Assembly: GCA_036703315.1 (NCBI GenBank)
Contig: DATNPH010000177.1
Coordinates: 1 to 10,227, forward strand
DNA length: 10,227 nucleotides
Reading direction: 5' to 3'
Source of the DNA: DATNPH01 sp036703315
GTDB lineage: Bacteria > Cyanobacteriota > Cyanobacteriia > Cyanobacteriales > Coleofasciculaceae
Under the pieces are notes generated by a model. It was not told the origin of the DNA. It did not search any database and saw nothing but the letters and a program-made list of their open reading frames with translations. The position numbers and the translations under genes are program-made. Positions 1 through 6,141 of this stretch are shown here, piece after piece. The first letter of the stretch is position 1; each line of letters begins with the position of its first letter.

Positions 1-14
1 TGATTATCATTATC
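1..14. promoter_or_regulatory. partial Fur/Zur-type operator cut by the window edge
   Basis: The first 14 bases read TGATTATCATTATC. On the other strand this is GATAATGATAATCA, which matches the first 14 positions of the classical 19-bp Fur box (GATAATGATAATCATTATC) without mismatch; the remaining five positions would lie outside the window. Zur boxes in cyanobacteria are also AT-rich palindromes of this kind, so the metal cannot be assigned. The controlled gene is probably to the left of the window or was the now-decayed gene that follows. Seen: the match. Inferred: function. Confidence 0.4.
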
Positions 15-16
15 CT

Positions 17-50
17 CCTTGAGGGAAGCTACCAACAATTGCACTCAAGG
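17..50. repeat. 7-bp inverted repeat (CCTTGAG / CTCAAGG)
   Basis: Perfect arms at 17-23 and 44-50 with a 20-base loop. A second small hairpin follows directly, GTGAG at 55-59 and CTCAC at 63-67 with a 3-base loop. There is no T-run after either, so a terminator for a gene left of the window is possible but unsupported. The two hairpins are the only structure between the edge palindrome and the Rieske remnant. Confidence 0.3.
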
Positions 51-102
51 GCAAGTGAGAAGCTCACCCGTCCTGATGTAAGCTCCCTCCAACCCTTTGT
101 GT

Positions 103-273
103 TGTGGGCACGATCGTATGTGACAGTTGCGTAAGTCCTGAACTTTTGTCTGCCCCTGTCACGACGCCACCTTTAGCCCTGATGGTAAAGTGCTTAAAGG
201 TCCAGCCGATAAACCACTGCCTACTTACGTAGCTAAAATCGAGGGAGACTCGATTCAAGTGAAAAAGAGCTAG
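103..273 (+). pseudogene. Rieske [2Fe-2S] protein remnant (C-terminal part)
   Basis: The frame from 142 to the TAG at 271-273 encodes TFVCPCHDATF, then a PDGKVLKGPADKPLPTY segment and an IEGDSIQVKKS end. This is Rieske box II (CPCHDATF), the conserved GPA-xxPLPTY loop and the last beta strands of a small Rieske protein. Upstream the gene is broken. TGA codons interrupt the same frame at 121-123 and 139-141, and box I (normally C-x-H-x-x-C-TV-W) is only traceable as TGT GGG CAC at 103-111 plus a shifted TGT/ACA GTT GCG around 119-131. No start or N-terminal domain is found. An intact member would carry a 2Fe-2S cluster for electron transfer, as in cytochrome b6f-type or stand-alone Rieske proteins. 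The box II identification is strong; the box I trace is weak. Confidence 0.7.
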
Positions 274-304
274 TACAGCTTCGCCGTCTGTTACAGCACT
301 GAGG

Positions 305-371
305 GCTCCCAAGGCTGACATCTCCTACAATCTGGTTAGCTACGATACATCTTCTAGCCAGCCTTGGGAGC
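305..371. repeat. 13-bp perfect inverted repeat
   Basis: GCTCCCAAGGCTG at 305-317 is matched exactly by CAGCCTTGGGAGC at 359-371, leaving a 41-base loop. The stem is long and GC-rich. It lies between the Rieske remnant and the small DUF4177-like gene. It lacks a following T-run, so it does not look like an ordinary intrinsic terminator. It could be an mRNA structure ahead of the small gene, or the ends of a small non-autonomous element; no flanking target duplication was found. Confidence 0.5.
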
Positions 372-436
372 GAACTACAATTAGCTTGGCTGTTCTAGCG
401 CCAGAGAATTAGGGATTTTGCAGTATATCAAGAACT

Positions 437-607
437 ATGCAATGCTTTGAATACCTGACAGTCTATATCAATTCCTTAGGGGCTTATCAAACAGCTGATG
501 GAACCTGGAGAAGTATTCAAGAACTGGGTGATCGGGGTTGGGAATTAGTTTCAGTTGCTAACAACTTAGGCGATCTAGTAGCCTTCTTCAAGCGACCAAA
601 AGACTAA
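437..607 (+). CDS. small DUF4177-like protein
   Basis: This 56-residue frame starts at ATG 437 and ends at TAA 605-607; an in-frame TAG at 410-412 fixes the start to this ATG. It begins MQCFEYLTVYINS, has a middle helix-like segment (WRSIQELGDRGWELVSV, residues about 24-40) and ends LVAFFKRPKD. The order of an N-terminal beta strand with aromatic residues, a LxxLGxxGWELVSV turn and a terminal AFFKR strand is that of DUF4177, a family of small soluble proteins of unknown function. No clear Shine-Dalgarno precedes it. It converges with the PstS-like gene, 36 bp away. The family resemblance is from memory of the pattern, with the GWELVSV/AFFKR signature the main support. Confidence 0.6.
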   Translation: MQCFEYLTVYINSLGAYQTADGTWRSIQELGDRGWELVSVANNLGDLVAFFKRPKD

Positions 608-648
608 CGTTTAGTTGTGGAAGGCTGCTAAGTGTTGAAGTCGTTAGT
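603..648. repeat. inverted repeat spanning two convergent stop codons
   Basis: ACTAACG at 603-609 and CGTTAGT at 642-648 are perfect reverse complements. Each arm contains the TAA stop of one of the convergent genes (small DUF4177-like gene and PstS-like gene). The loop is 32 bases and there is no T-run, so a bidirectional terminator is only a weak possibility; the similar gene ends (Asp-TAA-CG and His-TAA-CG) may explain it by chance. Confidence 0.3.
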
Positions 649-1792
649 GTGAGGGACAGCTACTTGGAACAATCGGGACAAATCCAGCTTCTTGAAGCAT
701 TGACTGACCTTTAGGAGTTAAAAGCAAGTCGCCGTAAGCTCTTCCAGCTTGCTCCTCGTCGTTTTCCTTTCCTTTAAAGTTTTTAGTAATCACAAATAAC
801 TGCCGAGTTACAGGATATTCTCCTGTTTTGAAAGCTGTTTCATTGACTTGATTTTTTTGATTTGGACACAATTCAGGAGGAACCCTATTACCTTGATAAG
901 GGGCGATAAATTTTCCAGGTTTCTGTCCTAAGGGTAAAGGACGGATTTTACATTGAGGAACAATTTCTAGCGCTGAAGCATAGTAGATGCCTCCCGGAGT
1001 TGTAGCCACTGCCTGTAACCCTATAGCTGTCGAATTGACAAATTTGACCTTTTCACTTAGGGGTCTTTCGCGTAGAACATCATAGATAAAGAAGTCTACA
1101 GTACCGACTTGTTTTTGCGGACGAGAAAAGGCTGTAATCGGCAAGTTCGGACCACCAACTTGCTTCCAATTGTTAATTTTACCGATGTAGATACCTCTAA
1201 GCTGATCCACCGTTAAACCAGGAATCTGAAGCTTAGGATTTACCGCTACCGCGATCGCGTCTATGGCAACGCGCTTTTGTTCGAGGAACACTCCTCGCGC
1301 TTTAGCGCTTTCAAATTCCTCTTTTAGGAGAGGGCGAGACGATTGAGCAAAGGTTAGCTTTCCTTGGATTAACTTCTCAATGGCTTCACCTGAGCCACTT
1401 GCAGGTACATATCGACCCGGCAAATTCGACCAAGCTGACTTTATGACAGGGTCAATGCGATCGCGAATGATCGCCCAACTGCTACTACCACCATAGTTAA
1501 ACAGTTCCCCACTAGGAACACTTATCCGAAACTTTAGACGAATATCCCTAAAGGAACATATCGGTCTTGTGAGCCACCAGATCATTACTGAAAAAGAAAT
1601 TGCACCACTCACTAACCCAATCAGCACTATTTTCCAGATTGACGAAGGAGTTGGGGAAGCCATTTGTGGGGGTGACAATACTACCTCATTCGCTGTTAAC
1701 GGCTCTGACGATACTTCCCTATTATCCAAAAACTGTTCCCACTTTACAGGTAATACGGCTGGATTTTGCAAAATAACAAGCAACAAACTCAT
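644..1792 (-). CDS. membrane-anchored PstS-like phosphate-binding protein
   Basis: The 382-residue product is a type 2 periplasmic binding protein of the PstS family, which captures phosphate outside the membrane for the Pst ABC transporter or for sensing. Residues about 52-73 form a transmembrane anchor (IVLIGLVSGAISFSVMIWWL). The binding domain follows. Its loops are recognisable: YGGSSSW near 100-106, ASGSGEAIEKLIQGK near 131-145, FAQSSRPL at 148-155, LTVDQLRGIYIGKINNWKQV near 193-212 and AFSRP with VGTVDFF near 221-235. In a typical PstS the last loop has SGT; here it is VGT, so phosphate affinity is uncertain. The first 43 residues are unusual and include a hydrophobic LLLVILQNP segment; an alternative start is Met44 (ATG at 1661-1663). 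No Shine-Dalgarno is obvious at either. No pst permease or ATPase gene is adjacent, so it may act alone as a receptor or with a transporter encoded elsewhere. Confidence 0.85.
   Translation of the reverse strand: MSLLLVILQNPAVLPVKWEQFLDNREVSSEPLTANEVVLSPPQMASPTPSSIWKIVLIGLVSGAISFSVMIWWLTRPICSFRDIRLKFRISVPSGELFNYGGSSSWAIIRDRIDPVIKSAWSNLPGRYVPASGSGEAIEKLIQGKLTFAQSSRPLLKEEFESAKARGVFLEQKRVAIDAIAVAVNPKLQIPGLTVDQLRGIYIGKINNWKQVGGPNLPITAFSRPQKQVGTVDFFIYDVLRERPLSEKVKFVNSTAIGLQAVATTPGGIYYASALEIVPQCKIRPLPLGQKPGKFIAPYQGNRVPPELCPNQKNQVNETAFKTGEYPVTRQLFVITKNFKGKENDEEQAGRAYGDLLLTPKGQSMLQEAGFVPIVPSSCPSH
1251..1258. repeat. HIP1 octamer GCGATCGC (one of six)
   Basis: Exact copies occur at 1251-1258, 1457-1464, 1903-1910, 7227-7234, 8879-8886 and 9724-9731, in genes, gaps and a pseudogene alike. 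About 0.16 copies would be expected by chance in this length. HIP1 is a known hallmark of many cyanobacterial genomes, so this is the main taxonomic clue. Confidence 0.9.
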
Positions 1793-2125
1793 ACCCGGAA
1801 ATTGCCTGTTTATGTCTTAGACATCTTAAAGCCCCCAGTATCCAAAGAAGCGATAGGAATAACTAGGCTCACTTGAGATTACTTGAGTTGGCTGAACTTC
1901 TAGCGATCGCTCTGACCTATGTGACAAATCCTACAGGAAACTCCCCGATGTTATTACAAATCTTTACATTACACAACTGAATTCTTGCAAAGGACTACTG
2001 ACTCGAATTCTAATGAGGATAGCTAGGAAGATGATTTCCTCTGTTGATGGCAATTAGTAAAGCAGATGTGTTGGCTACGCAATTGAGATTCACTGAAGAG
2101 CGACTAAATTAAAAAATTGGGAGCC
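1793..2125. other. 333-bp gap, no supported gene
   Basis: The gap lies between two minus-strand genes. It contains one HIP1 copy at 1903-1910 and a small hairpin AGGAA/TTCCT near 2029-2042. A 21-codon plus-strand frame at 2047-2112 starts MAISKADVLATQLRF but has no ribosome binding site and no recognisable relatives. On the minus strand there is a TTGTCA hexamer upstream of the PstS-like gene, but no convincing -10 partner at the right spacing. Confidence 0.5.
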
Positions 2126-2632
2126 TCAACCTTTACTGAGACAATGCAAAACGTTTTGATCGAAGAGTACAACTTTTTGGTGTTCTGGGAACTGCCCTGT
2201 ATAAAGACATACAGCAGATTGCCCCAAAAATTCACTCAATAGAATCTGCTGGAATAAAAGGTTGTCTGTAAAAGACATGAAGTAACGAGCGGCAGTACAC
2301 TCTCCTTGCCAGCTAAAGTCTACATTGAGTCTGATGTGATGCAATTCATGAATGCATCGAAAAATCATGTTAATCTCTGAACCGAGCAAATCAGATTCGT
2401 TAAATTGAGTGCTGATCAGCATACTTCCTTGGTTAACATCAGCATACATATCTTCTAAACTCAGCTCTGCCCCTCTGAAATAAGGCTGAAAGTCAACATA
2501 CTGAAAATTGATCCCTTGCAATTCTACTTGCGCTAAGTCGATGACAAATTTACGAAACTCCCTGATTACAGAAGAAGGCACTTCATAAGCTGGAGTAGCA
2601 ATGTAATGACGAGCAATGTCTTGAGTATTCAT
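2126..2632 (-). CDS. uncharacterised protein with HELHH zincin-like motif
   Basis: The 168-residue product has no signal peptide and no membrane segment, so it is probably cytoplasmic. At residues 95-99 it carries H-E-L-H-H, which fits the HExxH zinc-binding and catalytic signature of metallopeptidases, within the helix-like FRCIHELHHIRL. A glutamate at 111 (SWQGE) lies 12 residues after the second His and could be a third ligand. The frame is rich in aromatic and acidic residues, with a conserved-looking block YFRGAELSLEDMYADV at 51-66. The start is ATG at 2630-2632 without a clear Shine-Dalgarno. I do not recognise the family by name. HExxH also occurs by chance, so peptidase activity is a hypothesis; the short length and the missing classical gluzincin spacing argue for caution. 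That it is a genuine gene is well supported by its composition and length. Confidence 0.7.
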   Translation of the reverse strand: MNTQDIARHYIATPAYEVPSSVIREFRKFVIDLAQVELQGINFQYVDFQPYFRGAELSLEDMYADVNQGSMLISTQFNESDLLGSEINMIFRCIHELHHIRLNVDFSWQGECTAARYFMSFTDNLLFQQILLSEFLGQSAVCLYTGQFPEHQKVVLFDQNVLHCLSKG

Positions 2633-2846
2633 TGTTTCAATGCTGTATCAGATGTCGATGTCTAAATGCCCCCTGTATAACGTTCTAAGTGACTAGAAAA
2701 ATTCTACTTTCAGAGTTAATCATTGACAGACTTAACGTAAGACTTGTAAGACGCTTCAATTGTGTAATTTTTGAGCCGCAAAAACCACGAGGCAATCACG
2801 TAAACTTCGTGGGATCAAGAAAAGTTGTTTAAAAGACTGACCGTAA

Positions 2847-3050
2847 ATGTACTTAAATAGCTCCACTGGAGGTATGTCAAAAGTCTCACTACCTCAGCTA
2901 GTTTTAACCGGAAGTTCCCTTACACAGAGCACTTTGACTTATGGAAAGTTACGATTATATGCCTTTAATTGTGAAGAAAGTATATTTCAGTTAGAGTTCT
3001 ATACCAGAGCGGCTAACTCGAAACAGGCATGGAAGTTAAAATATTTTTAG
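2847..3050 (+). CDS. doubtful small hypothetical protein
   Basis: A 67-codon frame lies alone in the gap between two minus-strand genes. The product (MYLNSSTGG... ending QAWKLKYF) has no signal peptide, membrane helix or motif that I recognise. The ATG at 2847 lacks a ribosome binding site. An internal in-frame ATG at 2874 follows GGAGGT directly, with no spacer, which is too close for a normal Shine-Dalgarno. It does not shadow another gene, which is the only reason to keep it. It may be chance. Confidence 0.2.
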   Translation: MYLNSSTGGMSKVSLPQLVLTGSSLTQSTLTYGKLRLYAFNCEESIFQLEFYTRAANSKQAWKLKYF

Positions 3051-3063
3051 GTGTAAGACACCT
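3049..3063 (-). terminator. possible weak hairpin terminator of the sensor kinase gene
   Basis: AGGTGT and ACACCT form a perfect 6-bp stem with a 3-base loop, 16 bases past the kinase stop codon on the minus strand. The sequence after the hairpin on that strand is AAAAATATTTT, not a clean T-run, so it is at best an imperfect intrinsic terminator. Confidence 0.3.
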
Positions 3064-3079
3064 GTCATCTGTTCTATTT

Positions 3080-5044
3080 TTAACGTTTAACGTTTGACCT
3101 TTGAGTTTTTAACGGTAGCGTTACGGTAAACATCGTTCCTACTCCAACAGCACTATCTACAGCAATCTGACCTTGGTGCAATTCCACACAATTTTTGACA
3201 ATTGCTAACCCTAGTCCAGTTCCCTGAATTGTGCCAACATTACTGGCTCGTCCAAAGGATTCAAATAGGCCGTCTAAGTCTTCTGAGGGAATCCCAATAC
3301 CACTATCTCGGATACGCAGAATCACTGAACCCTGGTTGCCAATGAGGTCGAATTCAACATTGCCTCCGCTAGGGGAATACTTAATGGCATTTGAGAGCAG
3401 ATTAGTAACAATATGCCCCAACAGTTTTTCATCCATCTGGGCATTGCTACAATCGCCATACGTCGAAAAAGTTAGGGTATGCTGAGGAGCCGCACTAATT
3501 TGCATACTTTCGACGATGTTTTGGCAGAAGGCGACTAAATCGATGGGAGTCGGTTCGAACTTGAGTTTTCCGGCTTCAGCTTGACCGATGGTCAGAATGT
3601 CATCCAATAACTCAGTCATCCGTTGCACAGCATTGTGAATGCGCTGGTGGTGAGTGTCTTTTTTCGCCTCCGACAATCTATGACTGTAGCGTTCCAACAT
3701 TTCGTTAGATGATTGAATCGTGGTGAGCGGTGTGCGGAACTCATGGGAAACTAAGGACACAAAGCTAGAGCGAAGTTCGCTGAGTTCTTTTTCTTTTTCT
3801 AAGGCATTGCGAATGTCTGCTTCCGCTTGCTTAAGTTGTGTGATATCCCGTCCCACAGCCTGACATTCAATAAAATTGCCCTGTTCATCAAACAAGGCTC
3901 TATCAGACCACTGCTGCCAACGAATCTCTCCAGTCGGAAGAATAACTCGGTGTTCGTAGGTATTAATTGGCTTCTCAATAGAAAGAGAACGAAAGTTCTT
4001 GGTGATGAGAGAACGGTCTTCTGGGGGCATTTGTGGTAGAAATTTTTGTCCAATCAGCGACTCGCGTTCTCTATTGAAATAGCGGCAGTAGGCATCGTTG
4101 ACGAAAGTCATAGTACCATCTGGCTTAAACCGACAGAGGAGTTCAGTTTGATCTTCAATAATCATCCGCAAGCGTTCCTCACTCTGCCGCAAAGCTTCAA
4201 GAGTCTGGCTTAGCTTTTGGGTACGCTCTTCAATTCGGACTTCTAACTCCGAGAGAGTCTGTTGCCTTAAAATTTCTGCCTGTTTTTGTTCAGTAATGTC
4301 ATGAAAGACTAAAACGGCTCCTTTAACTTTGTGAGTTTCATCTTTAATTGGGGTAACAGTATAATCAATCGGGATTTCCGTGTTATCTCTCTTGATCAGG
4401 AGGGTGTTGTTTCCACTAACTTTCACCTCTGAGAGCAGGGTAGAGACAGTTGGACTCTCGACCACCTCTCGCGTTCGTTCGTTGATGATTCTGAATGTTT
4501 CAGACAACTCTAGACCCAAAATGTCTTCTGAATTCCAGCCTGTTAGGCTTTCGGCAGCCGGATTCATAAACGTGATTAACGCGTTAGAGTCCGTGGTAAT
4601 TACAGCATCGGCGATACTGGTGAGGGTAGTTCTTAGCCATTGCTCTCTCTCTTTGAGTTGTTGCTCCCAAGCGTGTTTGTAAAGAGCGAGGTCGATGGTT
4701 GAGACTAATTCTCTGATTTCAAAGGGTTTGAGAATATAACCTAATGGTTGTGTAATTTTTGCCCGTTGTAGAGTTTCAGAATCGTCATGGGCAGTTAGAT
4801 AGACTACTGGAATTTTAAATCGAGTAGAAATTTGCTCGGCTGCGGTGATACCATCAATCTTTCCAGGTAACCGGATGTCCATCAGCACCAAGTCTGGCAG
4901 GGTGGATTCTGCTACCTTGATGGCTACCTCACCCGATTGGACAACAGCTGTTACCTGATATCCCAGTTCTTCTAATGCAGTTCGAATATTTAAGGCAATA
5001 ATCCCTTCGTCTTCAACGACAAGTATATTGACTTTCTTAGACAT
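3080..5044 (-). CDS. hybrid sensor histidine kinase (REC-PAS-PAS-HisKA-HATPase)
   Basis: This 654-residue soluble protein has a receiver domain at about 5-120 (acidic pocket Glu11-Asp12, phosphoacceptor Asp56 in LVLMDIRLPG, Thr84 and Lys106). A PAS domain follows at about 134-255 (DAVITTDSNALITFMNPAAE) with its PAC end HDITEQK. A coiled coil spans about 255-292. A second PAS covers about 292-405, ending VGRDITQLKQAE. The HisKA dimerisation domain is at about 424-492 with His434 in SHEFRTPL, and the HATPase domain at about 535-647 has an N box (NLLSNAIKYSP), G1 (DSGIGIP) and G2 (GTGLGLAIVK). All catalytic residues are present, so it should autophosphorylate. The N-terminal receiver suggests that it sits inside a phosphorelay and is switched by an upstream kinase. 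No membrane segment is seen. No response regulator lies next to it, so output is encoded elsewhere. Ligands of the PAS domains are not predictable. Confidence 0.95.
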   Translation of the reverse strand: MSKKVNILVVEDEGIIALNIRTALEELGYQVTAVVQSGEVAIKVAESTLPDLVLMDIRLPGKIDGITAAEQISTRFKIPVVYLTAHDDSETLQRAKITQPLGYILKPFEIRELVSTIDLALYKHAWEQQLKEREQWLRTTLTSIADAVITTDSNALITFMNPAAESLTGWNSEDILGLELSETFRIINERTREVVESPTVSTLLSEVKVSGNNTLLIKRDNTEIPIDYTVTPIKDETHKVKGAVLVFHDITEQKQAEILRQQTLSELEVRIEERTQKLSQTLEALRQSEERLRMIIEDQTELLCRFKPDGTMTFVNDAYCRYFNRERESLIGQKFLPQMPPEDRSLITKNFRSLSIEKPINTYEHRVILPTGEIRWQQWSDRALFDEQGNFIECQAVGRDITQLKQAEADIRNALEKEKELSELRSSFVSLVSHEFRTPLTTIQSSNEMLERYSHRLSEAKKDTHHQRIHNAVQRMTELLDDILTIGQAEAGKLKFEPTPIDLVAFCQNIVESMQISAAPQHTLTFSTYGDCSNAQMDEKLLGHIVTNLLSNAIKYSPSGGNVEFDLIGNQGSVILRIRDSGIGIPSEDLDGLFESFGRASNVGTIQGTGLGLAIVKNCVELHQGQIAVDSAVGVGTMFTVTLPLKTQRSNVKR

Positions 5045-5062
5045 ATTGTGACTTGTACTATT

Positions 5063-5091
5063 AACTGAATCACTCCCTTCAGTTGTATAAA
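5063..5091 (-). promoter_or_regulatory. candidate -10 element and inverted repeat before the sensor kinase
   Basis: On the minus strand TATACA (5084-5089) lies 39 bases before the kinase ATG. It touches a perfect 7-bp inverted repeat, AACTGAA (5063-5069) and TTCAGTT (5078-5084), with an 8-base loop. The repeat would fall at the transcription start, a common operator position. No good -35 hexamer is present 16-18 bases upstream, so an activator may be needed or the call may be wrong. Confidence 0.3.
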
Positions 5092-5182
5092 ATTTACGAG
5101 AACTTGGGTATGGTGATTACTGACTACATTAACGCTTTAGAAGTAAAGTAACCGAGACTACTTGGTTCTAAGTGTAGGAGTA

Positions 5183-5956
5183 TCAACCCAAGCCGATATC
5201 TAAGAGCATCATAACGGTGAAACCTACCATAACGCCTATTGTTGCTTCTTGCTCCTGACCTTGGCGATGTGATTCAGGAATAATCTCATCGCTGATGACA
5301 AATAGCATTGCACCAGCAGCAAAAGCCATAGCTAAGGGCAAAATGGGTTGAGCTACCGCAACCACTCCAGCACCAATCAATCCACCAATCGGTTCTACTA
5401 ATCCAGTGAGCAGAGACACCATCAGAGCGTAGCTAGCCGAGTAGTTTTGAGAGACCAATGACACGGCGACAACTAAACCTTCTGGGATGTTTTGCAAACC
5501 AATACCGACAGCTAGAGGGAAACCATTAGCAAAATTACCCGTGCCAAAGTTGACGCCCACAGCTAAACCTTCCGGGAAGTTGTGGATTGTAATTGCCGCA
5601 ATAAATAGCCAAATTCGCTTGAGATTTTGTGCGTTGATGCCTTCTGAACCTTTAAAGAAATGTTCGTGAGGGAGAAATTTGTTGGCTACTAGTAGGAACA
5701 CAGCGCCCAATAGCAAACCCACTGCCATCAAAATGGCGGCTCCCATCTGAGAAACCCCTTGTGCAATAGCCGCTTCTGTACCCGGAACAATCAACGAAAA
5801 CGCAGAAGCTGCCAACATCACCCCACCGCCAAACCCCAGCATGATTGCTTGAATCCTCTGAGTTAAGTTGATGGGTAACAAAACGGGTATTGCACCAACA
5901 ACCGTGGCAAGTCCGGCGCATAAACTAGCAATAAAACCGGAAAGGATGGAGTTCAT
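5183..5956 (-). CDS. ZIP-family metal transporter
   Basis: The 257-residue product is an integral membrane protein with about eight helices, the usual size for bacterial ZIP transporters (ZupT/GufA type), which import zinc, iron or other divalent cations. The metal-binding signatures are intact: HNFPEG at 125-130 in helix 4 and QNIPEG at 155-160 in helix 5, each with the conserved Pro-Glu, and Glu188 in a following helix. A late helix carries FVISDEIIPESHRQG (219-233), also typical. A short histidine-containing loop (PHEHFF, 96-101) lies between helices 3 and 4, shorter than the His-rich loops of eukaryotic ZIPs. The start is ATG at 5954-5956. The gene reads in the same direction as the kinase gene, 138 bp upstream of it; the gap makes a shared transcript possible but not evident. 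Substrate cannot be deduced. Confidence 0.93.
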   Translation of the reverse strand: MNSILSGFIASLCAGLATVVGAIPVLLPINLTQRIQAIMLGFGGGVMLAASAFSLIVPGTEAAIAQGVSQMGAAILMAVGLLLGAVFLLVANKFLPHEHFFKGSEGINAQNLKRIWLFIAAITIHNFPEGLAVGVNFGTGNFANGFPLAVGIGLQNIPEGLVVAVSLVSQNYSASYALMVSLLTGLVEPIGGLIGAGVVAVAQPILPLAMAFAAGAMLFVISDEIIPESHRQGQEQEATIGVMVGFTVMMLLDIGLG

Positions 5957-6040
5957 ACAAAATCCCGCTCAAACTATGCATCATTTTTAACCATACATTC
6001 AGCACCATTAAGTATCACCTCATCGCACCTCTATCATTTA

Positions 6041-6101
6041 GGGGAACTGGGGACTGGAAGGGAGATAAGGAGGGCAAGGAGGACAGGAGGACAAGAGGGG
6101 G
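6041..6101. repeat. purine-rich G-run tract with three 8-bp near-repeats
   Basis: Of 61 bases only 8 are pyrimidines. The centre holds GGAGGGCA (6069-6076), GGAGGACA (6078-6085) and GGAGGACA (6086-6093), and runs of four or five G occur at both ends. It lies between the ZIP gene and the end of the esterase gene. G-rich tracts like this can form quadruplex or triplex structures, but no function is shown. Confidence 0.6.
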
Positions 6102-6104
6102 ATT

Positions 6105-6127
6105 AAAAGAGCTTCTGATACTCTCTT
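6105..6127 (-). terminator. weak candidate terminator after the esterase gene
   Basis: Reading the minus strand just past the esterase stop codon, AAGAG (6123-6127) and CTCTT (6107-6111) form a 5-bp stem with an 11-base loop. It is followed by TT, giving CTCTTTT. The stem is short and the U-run brief, so termination would be inefficient. Confidence 0.25.
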
Positions 6128-6141
6128 GTCTTCACCTGCCC

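Larger units (their letters stand above)
2633..3079. other. 447-bp gap with an inverted repeat and one doubtful small frame
   Basis: On the minus strand, TATACA near 2680-2690 could be a -10 element for the HELHH gene, but no TTGACA-like -35 accompanies it. CCACGA at 2785-2790 pairs with TCGTGG at 2807-2812 (16-base loop). A small plus-strand frame (listed separately) fills the right half. The stretch is AT-rich and otherwise featureless. Confidence 0.4.

Noticed and set aside
64..321. Minus-strand open frame of 85 codons
   Set aside because: It is the antisense of the Rieske remnant, whose plus-strand frame has clear family motifs; the minus-strand product resembles nothing.
644..1792. Phosphate (pst) operon
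   Set aside because: No permease, ATPase or PhoU gene lies in the window; neighbours are unrelated and widely spaced.
2047..2112. 21-codon plus-strand frame MAISKADVLATQ...
   Set aside because: Too short, no ribosome binding site and no recognisable relatives; cannot be told from chance.
3231..4682. Several open frames on the plus strand and a second minus frame inside the sensor kinase gene
   Set aside because: They are shadows of a complete kinase with all domain motifs; none has a motif or a start signal of its own.
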